DNA from: Candidatus Poseidoniales archaeon
Lineage (GTDB): Archaea; Thermoplasmatota; Poseidoniia; Poseidoniales; Thalassarchaeaceae
Assembly (NCBI GenBank): GCA_028821815.1
Contig: JAPKEY010000091.1
Span: 1-6,299 of the forward strand
Length of the DNA: 6,299 nt
Direction: 5' to 3'
Shown here: positions 1 through 5,338 of the stretch, in pieces
Layout: every line of letters begins with the position of its first letter
Numbering within the stretch: the stretch's first letter is position 1
Program-made: the position numbers and the translations under genes
Notes under the pieces: generated by a model
The model's input: only the letters and a program-made list of their open reading frames with translations
What the model was told of the DNA's origin: nothing
The model's database searches: none

Positions 1-20
1 TAGCGAACTTTTGGGCAATT

Positions 21-26
21 GAGGTG
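21..26 (+). promoter_or_regulatory. Shine-Dalgarno site of the Nudix gene
   Basis: GAGGTG lies just before the ATG at 31, with four bases between. It pairs well with the CCUCC-containing 3' end of archaeal 16S rRNA. It supports the ATG at 31 as the real start and shows that this organism uses SD-led translation for at least some genes. Only 30 bases precede the gene in this window, so its promoter cannot be judged. Confidence 0.75.
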
Positions 27-30
27 AAAC

Positions 31-741
31 ATGACTCAATCGCTCTACCTCGAGCACGACGGAAAGGTTCTGCTTGTAGATCTCGAGGGAGTTGGGCCCC
101 AGAAAGCGATCATGGGCAGAGTGGGTGAGATATCGCTGAGATTGCCAACTGGATCAGAAGTTGATTCGATGGGAATCAAATGGTCTAAGCGACGCACAAA
201 CCGCATCAAATTTGGCAATGAATTTCATGAAGTTGTGTATGCCTTTCCAGAGATTGAGTGGCCAGAACATTGGACTTGGAAGGATATGCTCATTTCAGAT
301 GGCTGTGTCGACCCTTTGGCGCGTGAATGTGTCTACAGGAGTATGCATCGGGTTGTCTCTAAAGTCATCTTACAGAACCAACGAAAAGAAGTCGTAATGG
401 CGAAGGTGAAACGTGGATTTTTCACGGGTCACTGGACACTTCCAGGTGGCTTTGTAGACTATGCCGAGCATCCCCTTGAAGGTGCGATGCGGGAGGTACT
501 GGAAGAGCTGGGAGTCACCATCGAAATTTCAGAAAATGACATCGTTCAAATCGCGGAGAGAATTTTCACCAGCGAAGGAATCCAATTTCTATCATTCACT
601 TACAAATGTGATGTTGCAGATAAATTATCATTCACCCCTAAAGCAGATGAAATTGAAGAAATTAGATGGTTCCCGATTGAGGAGGCCCTCGCACGTGCGG
701 CAAGCCTGTTTGATGTAGAAGCGTTGAGGTCTTTGGAATGA
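31..741 (+). CDS. Nudix hydrolase with N-terminal extension
   Basis: This 236-residue soluble protein belongs to the Nudix family, which hydrolyses nucleoside diphosphates linked to another moiety, such as ADP-ribose, NADH or oxidised dNTPs, using Mg2+ or Mn2+. A complete Nudix box (GX5EX7REUXEEXGU) lies at residues 140-162: Gly140, Glu146, Arg154, Glu155, Glu158, Glu159, Gly161, Val162. It is preceded by WTLPGG and followed, near residues 206-220, by the DEIEEIRWFPIEEAL pattern typical of the end of the fold. The catalytic domain spans about residues 105-236. The first 105 residues or so are extra compared with a usual 130-160-residue Nudix protein; they are rich in Trp and charged residues, hold no zinc-ribbon cysteines, and I do not recognise them. 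There is no signal peptide, so it is cytoplasmic. The start is backed by an SD site, and the stop overlaps the next gene by ATGA. The substrate cannot be told from sequence. Confidence 0.93.
   Translation: MTQSLYLEHDGKVLLVDLEGVGPQKAIMGRVGEISLRLPTGSEVDSMGIKWSKRRTNRIKFGNEFHEVVYAFPEIEWPEHWTWKDMLISDGCVDPLARECVYRSMHRVVSKVILQNQRKEVVMAKVKRGFFTGHWTLPGGFVDYAEHPLEGAMREVLEELGVTIEISENDIVQIAERIFTSEGIQFLSFTYKCDVADKLSFTPKADEIEEIRWFPIEEALARAASLFDVEALRSLE
726..730 (+). promoter_or_regulatory. SD site for the coupled downstream gene
   Basis: GAGGT lies inside the last codons of the Nudix gene, seven bases before the ATG at 738. With the ATGA stop/start overlap it indicates translational coupling of the two genes, and it fixes 738 as the start of the membrane protein. 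Confidence 0.65.
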
Positions 742-1451
742 ACCGGCATCTGAATGATTCACATCTGCGTAAAGCCATACAAATCGGCGTTATTCTCATC
801 GTCGGATCATGCGTGATTAGCCAAATGATGATGCAACTTGGAGGGGGCGAACGCGATGAACCCATGGATTTCAGTGATCAAGTTCCAGATGACTTTGATG
901 ATGAGGGTCTAGTCTTCGAGGATGGTTTCCCCCCCTTCATATCTTCCGCTGGCGCTTTCATGCCAGAACGAATGGTATTCAATTTCGGATTATTCACCGG
1001 AGGAATTGTGATGATTTTACTGTCTTTCGAAATCTTTCATCGGACGAAACCTGAAGGATCGAAAAGGAAAATTTGTAATGTGGTTTCCCTGATTACTGGA
1101 ATCATTATTGGATTTTCAATGATACAAATTGTTGGACACCCATTCAATACGAGTATCATCATGCATATCTTCTGGGCAATGAACATCTTCTGGTGTGCTC
1201 AAATTTGGATTGCGACTCTCGCGTATGCGCGTGGTAATTTAGATTCAGATGTGAGTTGGAGAGGGTATCCAATCCACCAAATTCGCTGGTCATTGTTTGC
1301 AATCGCAGTAATCTCTTTCCAAGCCATGACAATTCTTGTTGCAACCGGTCACCTAGTGGAGTCCGCAATTTTTGAATGGACATTGACATTCTCAGCCGAA
1401 GCCATGGTGCTGTCAATGATTCCGGCACTCACGCCCGCTGCATCAGCGTAG
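738..1451 (+). CDS. Frag1/DRAM/Sfk1-like six-helix membrane protein
   Basis: This is a 237-residue integral membrane protein with about six hydrophobic segments, near residues 13-33, 82-100, 117-138, 141-165, 186-204 and 212-232. Arg/Lys-rich loops (100-111 and 165-189) put both ends and these loops in the cytoplasm. The first outside loop (about 36-80) is very acidic and contains PPFISSAG followed by PERMVFNFG. This resembles the PYISDTG...PE...F signature of the Frag1/DRAM/Sfk1 family (DRAM, TMEM150, N-terminal part of CWH43). The last helix starts SAIFEW, like the SAICEW motif of the same family. Eukaryotic members act in autophagy, GPI-anchor remodelling and phosphoinositide-kinase regulation at membranes; no biochemical role is established that I could transfer to an archaeon. 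It overlaps the Nudix gene by four bases, so the two are probably co-translated. The family call rests on remembered motifs and topology, not a profile search. Confidence 0.72.
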   Translation: MNRHLNDSHLRKAIQIGVILIVGSCVISQMMMQLGGGERDEPMDFSDQVPDDFDDEGLVFEDGFPPFISSAGAFMPERMVFNFGLFTGGIVMILLSFEIFHRTKPEGSKRKICNVVSLITGIIIGFSMIQIVGHPFNTSIIMHIFWAMNIFWCAQIWIATLAYARGNLDSDVSWRGYPIHQIRWSLFAIAVISFQAMTILVATGHLVESAIFEWTLTFSAEAMVLSMIPALTPAASA

Positions 1452-2016
1452 CCACAAGCAGAGCAGATGCTCCTCCGAACATCATCAGCCCAGCGAGCAT
1501 CAACCCTTTCTGTAAATCGCTTTGATCCGAGCGCTTCATTTCAGGCTCAGATTCATCTTCAATACAATCACCTAAACATTCGCCGATGACTGGTGTCGAA
1601 CCGCCATGATCATCGGTACTAATGTTCAGATATACTTCCACCTCACCACCATCAGAGTGCAAATCAGAGAGCATGTAATTTCCGACCAAGGCAGTATCGT
1701 TGATGACAAAAATCCATGCAACCCGACAATCAGTTTCGTTTTCCCAATCACACTCACTTTGTAATATCCCTGAAGAAAATTCACCTTCATCGTCAAAATC
1801 CCCATCCCCATTGATGTCTAAACCGATGTTATGAGTGATATTTGTACGATTATCAACATTGTAATATTGGACTGTGTCATTGATGACAAGACTGACTGCA
1901 AGCGGAGAATGACTGTCTTCACGGACGATGACTGTGAACGTATCAGGCTCATGTGCAGCCGCCATTCCTGCTAAAAGAGGAAACACGAGGATGAGGGCGA
2001 GTAGTGTACCGCGCAT
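1429..2016 (-). CDS. secreted, membrane-anchored cupredoxin-like protein
   Basis: This 195-residue exported protein has a signal peptide at residues 1-21 ending in AAA, which would leave His22 as the mature N-terminus, and a C-terminal membrane helix (about 168-192) followed by QRA. Residues 26-131 look like a cupredoxin/plastocyanin beta-sandwich: a first strand FTVIVRE, then a THN motif with His62, then a closing GNYMLSDLH...GGEVEV pattern with His120. At the positions where blue copper proteins have Cys and Met, this protein has Ser117 and Gly123, so a normal type 1 copper site is absent. An insertion at 67-79, rich in Asp and Gly, resembles an EF-hand or dockerin-type calcium loop. Cys89/Cys97 and Cys147/Cys151 could form disulfides. 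A longer frame opens at 2091, but the ATG at 2016 directly precedes the signal peptide and sits 26 bases from a TATA candidate with no SD, which fits leaderless translation. The 3' end overlaps the convergent membrane-protein gene by 23 bp. Gene reality is likely; the fold is inferred. Confidence 0.8.
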   Translation of the reverse strand: MRGTLLALILVFPLLAGMAAAHEPDTFTVIVREDSHSPLAVSLVINDTVQYYNVDNRTNITHNIGLDINGDGDFDDEGEFSSGILQSECDWENETDCRVAWIFVINDTALVGNYMLSDLHSDGGEVEVYLNISTDDHGGSTPVIGECLGDCIEDESEPEMKRSDQSDLQKGLMLAGLMMFGGASALLVATLMQRA

Positions 2017-2037
2017 GAAAGGCGGTATCCGACTGTA

Positions 2038-2046
2038 GATAAATAC
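2038..2046. promoter_or_regulatory. candidate TATA box between divergent genes
   Basis: GATAAATAC on the plus strand (GTATTTATC on the minus strand) is the most AT-rich element in the gap between the two divergent starts. Its centre is 26 bases from the minus-strand ATG at 2016, the distance expected when archaeal transcription starts at or next to the start codon (leaderless mRNA). It is 31 bases from the plus-strand ATG at 2073, which would give a leader of about four bases. It could serve one or both directions. The match to the archaeal box A consensus is partial. Confidence 0.5.
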
Positions 2047-2048
2047 AA

Positions 2049-2067
2049 ACCGACCCTGAGGGTCGGT
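2049..2067. repeat. perfect 19-bp palindrome, possible operator
   Basis: ACCGACCCTGAGGGTCGGT has two perfect 8-base arms around a 3-base centre. It lies between the TATA candidate and the ATG of the beta-propeller gene, and on the other side it touches the BRE region of the minus-strand promoter. That position suits a dimeric transcription factor acting on both genes. If the plus-strand transcript starts upstream of it, the same bases would instead form an RNA hairpin hiding the GAGGG at 2058-2062, the only SD-like sequence before 2073. No oligo-T follows it, so it is not an obvious terminator. Confidence 0.6.
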
Positions 2068-2072
2068 GCACC

Positions 2073-3854
2073 ATGGAGACGGGAAAGGCACTCACCATCG
2101 CCGCTCTTCTGTTCCTAGCGAGCGCCGGTCTCGGCATTTCTGCACTGATGCTAGATACACCAGATGATTTAACGAAATCAGATAATAGTGAATTATCCGA
2201 GGACCCCCTCATCCAAAATGATGATCACGACCATCGAGATTCTACACACCACAACATGAGCAGTTCGAACATTGAATTCGCAGACTTCAATGAACTGACC
2301 AGCCCCGGGAATGCAGAAATTCAGGTAATGACTGCACCAGACGGAAGAGTGTATGCTTACCAGGCTGGGTGGAATGATGTACACATTACCGACGTGACAG
2401 ACCCATACAACACCACGGTGATGGGTGTATACAATGATCCGAATACACAAGTTCTAGATGTCAAGTATCTCGAATACAATGGAAATGAATACCTTATCCT
2501 CCAAAACCAATTGGTTGATTCAGGGTATGCTGACCCAAATGTCGGCAACTGGGACGATCCCTTTCAGGTCAGTGTGACACTAATCGATGTGACCGACAAA
2601 ACCAATCCCGTGTCTGTGAGTTCGTGGTTCGATGCTGATCATCCATCTGGCCCACACAACCTCTACACACAAATGATTGATGGCGAATGGTACATTCTCG
2701 TTGCCAACCCAGAATATACTGCCTGTGATATCGGCCAAGGGGATGCATGTGGAGGCATCACAATTGCACATTTATTCTTTGATGGACCAGGTAATGTCCC
2801 CCAAATTAACAAAATTGGTGAAGCTGAAGTTGCATGGGAAACAACACGAGGTGGTTGGATTTACATCCATGACATGACCAGTCAAACCTGGCCAGGGACA
2901 GATGAGAATGACCCACGTTTTGGAAGAACCTACATTTACGGGGCTTACTGGGAAGCCGGACTCAGAATCTTTGACATTTCAGATGTCCCACATCCGACAA
3001 ATTCACCTGCTGAATATGCATGGCACACGGGAGGTTGCAAAGTAGCACTAGGAACCCAACCTGCTTGCACTTGGCGAGCCCCGGAAGTTGGCCATTGGGA
3101 TGACTTTGCAGATTTCGATGATGATGGTGAGCCTGACAGTGGCCCAACCGGAAACGAAAATGGTGGTCGTGCATCATACATCCATTATGCCGAACCATTC
3201 CCAGAGATGGTTGATACAAGTCACCTAGGTGGTCCCGAAGGTGAACGGCATTTGACTGTGCTCGCTGTTGAAGTGATTCAGACATCTGTTGGGACTGGTT
3301 TGGTTTACCTTCTCGACACGACCAACTACACCATCAGTAACGGAAACTTGCATTTTGAGCCTGCACTTTACTCCAGTTGGGAGATTCCTACCGCTTGGGA
3401 ACATTGCTTCGGGGCTTCATGTTCGGATCATGCAAATGATGACGAGTGGTTGCTATTCAGCCCACATAATCTGGACAGTGTTTACTTTCCGACCAATGAT
3501 GATGATTTGCCAGACAACAGCCATGGTGGAACTTGGGATGGAAGACTCTACATCAGCCATTACCATGGTGGAATGTGGATTGTAGATGTGGAAACACTCA
3601 TTCACGCAGGATACAATGGTCAAGAGAGGAATTCCACCAACATGGAGGCGACCTTGGCCTTCTATCTCCCACATGGTAGCGAATATGGTGAACCACTCGA
3701 CAGTCAATACTACGACTTTGGATGGATTCCATTCCTGTGGGCTGTTGAGTATCACGATGGATTTGCCTACATGTCTTGTATTACAAGCGGATTGTACGTT
3801 GCGCAACTCGATATTGACAAACCCTATCGTGGTGTCTTGCTGAACAATGGTTAA
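2073..3854 (+). CDS. exported LVIVD-type beta-propeller protein
   Basis: This 593-residue protein has an N-terminal hydrophobic export segment at residues 6-27 (cleaved signal or uncleaved anchor; no lipobox Cys), followed by an acidic, His-rich linker (about 28-65, with DDHDHRDSTHH). The rest carries diverged LVIVD repeats, a propeller-blade motif of the form LxIxDVSDPxNPxxVGxY: residues 102-120, 168-188, 297-310, 410-420, 501-508 and 573-582. Cys pairs 218/226, 321/332 and 445/450 suit disulfides in an extracellular protein. Residues 347-355 (DFDDDGEPD) look like a calcium loop. Several His residues sit in conserved-looking turns: PHN (195 and 465), SHGG (484) and SHYHGG (496, 498). LVIVD-repeat proteins are surface proteins of mostly unknown function, so binding or an enzymatic role cannot be decided. 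It is the first gene of a plus-strand run with two M28 peptidase lipoproteins, only 11 bases before the next. The ATG at 2073 immediately precedes the signal segment. Confidence 0.88.
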   Translation: METGKALTIAALLFLASAGLGISALMLDTPDDLTKSDNSELSEDPLIQNDDHDHRDSTHHNMSSSNIEFADFNELTSPGNAEIQVMTAPDGRVYAYQAGWNDVHITDVTDPYNTTVMGVYNDPNTQVLDVKYLEYNGNEYLILQNQLVDSGYADPNVGNWDDPFQVSVTLIDVTDKTNPVSVSSWFDADHPSGPHNLYTQMIDGEWYILVANPEYTACDIGQGDACGGITIAHLFFDGPGNVPQINKIGEAEVAWETTRGGWIYIHDMTSQTWPGTDENDPRFGRTYIYGAYWEAGLRIFDISDVPHPTNSPAEYAWHTGGCKVALGTQPACTWRAPEVGHWDDFADFDDDGEPDSGPTGNENGGRASYIHYAEPFPEMVDTSHLGGPEGERHLTVLAVEVIQTSVGTGLVYLLDTTNYTISNGNLHFEPALYSSWEIPTAWEHCFGASCSDHANDDEWLLFSPHNLDSVYFPTNDDDLPDNSHGGTWDGRLYISHYHGGMWIVDVETLIHAGYNGQERNSTNMEATLAFYLPHGSEYGEPLDSQYYDFGWIPFLWAVEYHDGFAYMSCITSGLYVAQLDIDKPYRGVLLNNG

Positions 3855-3860
3855 TTCACA

Positions 3861-3877
3861 GCCGATTGATTCAGATA
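3861..3877 (+). repeat. 17-bp direct repeat, copy 1
   Basis: GCCGATTGATTCAGATA is identical to the sequence at 5322-5338. It covers the TTG start of the first M28 peptidase gene and ends 22 bases before the alternative ATG at 3899. The preceding gene's stop plus four bases (TAATTCA, 3852-3858) also recurs before copy 2 (5303-5309). This suggests that the gene pair arose by duplication of a unit including its upstream junction, or that the element is regulatory. Confidence 0.8.
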
Positions 3878-5305
3878 ATGGTTCAAGTTCCGATGGGCAT
3901 GCACGCCAGAACCCCCTCAGTATTACTGATGGTTTTCCTATTGCTAGGAGCATCAATATCTGGTTGTTTTGGAGAAAAAGAAAGCGCGAAATTGGATGTA
4001 GATTCAATCCTACAAATTGATTTTTCCAGTCCATCTGAAGCCATCTTGAAAACAGGTGAATGGCACCAATTTACTCTTGAGGGAGATGGGGAATCATTGT
4101 CAGTCCCAAGTGATGTGCTGATTTTTGTTGATGGTGTTGCAATCCCAGGGGGCATTGTCACTGTAACCAATGAGAAATTGAATGGGCGGCTATTGCTTAC
4201 ACCCTATGCTAACGAAGTGAATTTAACTATAATTTCCAAGGATGGAGTTGAAGAACGTGTGCCGATGAATGTGGAAAACGGAACACCCATCGTTAGTGGA
4301 GAAGAATGGTATGAAAAAATGGACTTCATTACAAGTATTTGCCCCGATTCAACACAATGTGGCGGGTACGTCAATCGCTGGATGGGGTCACCGAATCCGG
4401 CATTTGAGAGAGCGGCATCCTTCTTCCAGGGTCACTTTGAAGGCCTAGGATACGAAACACATATCCTCCGAGTCATCGATACAATGAATCCGACGGAACC
4501 AGAGAGTCTCAATATCATCGCTTGGAAACGTGGATTGAATGATTCATGTGTACAGGGAATGGGCGCCCACATGGACATCGCGCCACCCGGCGGCCCTCCT
4601 GGGGGGGGTACTTACGAAGGGGCATATGACAACACAGCTGGAACGGTTAGCATGATGCTATTCGCTAAGGCATTCGTCGATATTGAGGTCCAATGTGACA
4701 CATTTTTGGCATTATGGTCCAGTGAAGAGGAAGGTTTGCGTGGATCAAGAGCATTCGCAAACAATGATTGTGATTATTGCTTGCCTCACGATAAAGAATT
4801 ACGTTTTTACATCAATATGGACATGATGGGGATTTCTTATCCTGCACTGAAGCCAAGTGGCGAACCTTACCCATACCATGCTTGGTCCGGTCCAGATGAC
4901 AACCCTGACATCCAAGACGTTGAAATTACAAATGTTCTAGATTATGTACACCGAGAAATACTACGCGCACCCATGAATATGAGTATCGATGGAACCTATG
5001 GCGCAGGGTGTGATCAGCATTGGGATGAGCATGAAAACAGGGTTTTGGATGTCCATGAAGACACATTTGGTCGGTCAGATCATGTGACATTCCGGGATTT
5101 AGGAGCTCAGACGATTTTCCATCTCGGTGCTTATGATGCAGATTACAGCGCCTATCATTCACCCTCGGATACACTCGACAATATGGCTGATGTCGTAGGT
5201 GGAGTTGATGAGTTGCAAAAGAGTATCCAATTCGTAATGTGGGCAGCGATGTTGGAATTCATGATTGCTGACCAAACTCCGGGTATCACAAATGTCGGCG
5301 CCTAA
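3866..5305 (+). CDS. M28 family zinc peptidase lipoprotein (copy 1)
   Basis: This 479-residue exported peptidase has a lipoprotein signal ending in the lipobox ISGC (Cys34), so it should be lipid-anchored on the outer face of the membrane. Residues 50-145 form a small beta-rich N-terminal region. The M28 (aminopeptidase S/Y-like) domain spans about 150-465 and keeps all expected residues: His235 and Asp237 (GAHMDIAP), bridging Asp255 (AYDNTAG), catalytic Glu287 and metal ligand Glu288 (SSEEEGLRGS), Asp319 (NMDMMG) and His431 (YHSPSDTLDN). It should be an active two-zinc exopeptidase removing N-terminal residues from peptides outside the cell; the exact specificity is unknown. A Gly/Pro-rich insert with a run of eight G bases (4601-4608) lies between the first ligands. 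The start is uncertain: TTG at 3866 is used because its first four codons match the paralog, while ATG at 3899 gives a conventional 23-residue lipoprotein signal. No clear SD precedes either. Confidence 0.93.
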   Translation: MIQIMVQVPMGMHARTPSVLLMVFLLLGASISGCFGEKESAKLDVDSILQIDFSSPSEAILKTGEWHQFTLEGDGESLSVPSDVLIFVDGVAIPGGIVTVTNEKLNGRLLLTPYANEVNLTIISKDGVEERVPMNVENGTPIVSGEEWYEKMDFITSICPDSTQCGGYVNRWMGSPNPAFERAASFFQGHFEGLGYETHILRVIDTMNPTEPESLNIIAWKRGLNDSCVQGMGAHMDIAPPGGPPGGGTYEGAYDNTAGTVSMMLFAKAFVDIEVQCDTFLALWSSEEEGLRGSRAFANNDCDYCLPHDKELRFYINMDMMGISYPALKPSGEPYPYHAWSGPDDNPDIQDVEITNVLDYVHREILRAPMNMSIDGTYGAGCDQHWDEHENRVLDVHEDTFGRSDHVTFRDLGAQTIFHLGAYDADYSAYHSPSDTLDNMADVVGGVDELQKSIQFVMWAAMLEFMIADQTPGITNVGA

Positions 5306-5316
5306 TTCAATTCGAC

Positions 5317-5322
5317 AGGAGG
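5317..5322 (+). promoter_or_regulatory. SD site before the second M28 gene
   Basis: AGGAGG lies four bases before the TTG at 5327, inside the short gap after the first peptidase gene. It is too far from the ATG at 5360 (37 bases) to serve it. It therefore favours the TTG start, although the spacing is short. The first copy lacks this element because its gap is about ten bases shorter. Confidence 0.5.
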
Positions 5323-5338
5323 CCGATTGATTCAGATA
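5322..5338 (+). repeat. 17-bp direct repeat, copy 2
   Basis: This is identical to 3861-3877 and placed the same way: it covers the TTG start and ends 22 bases before the aligned ATG at 5360. Sequence identity falls off directly after it, and the first differing codons encode different residues in the two paralogs. Confidence 0.8.

Noticed and set aside
1..30. End of an upstream gene or a promoter before the Nudix gene
   Set aside because: Only 30 bases are visible; the first three bases are TAG, but without upstream sequence neither a stop codon nor a TATA box can be supported.
929..935. Run of seven C bases in the DRAM-like gene as a frameshift site
   Set aside because: The frame is continuous and the flanking residues (FPPFISS) match the expected family motif, so no frameshift is needed.
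2049..2067. Palindrome as an intrinsic terminator
   Set aside because: It sits between divergent gene starts, not after a gene end, and no T-run follows on either strand.
2017..2091. Upstream extension of the minus-strand cupredoxin-like gene to an ATG at 2091
   Set aside because: It would add 25 residues before a perfect signal peptide, run through the palindrome and overlap the divergent gene's start.
2962..3285. A 107-codon minus-strand open frame
   Set aside because: It is wholly inside the propeller gene; the His- and Gln-rich translation is typical of antisense reading of Asp/Asn/Gly codons.
3453..4034. A 193-codon open frame on the minus strand across the propeller/peptidase junction
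   Set aside because: It lies antisense to two well-supported genes, has no recognisable domain and no SD, and its composition is that of an opposite-strand shadow.
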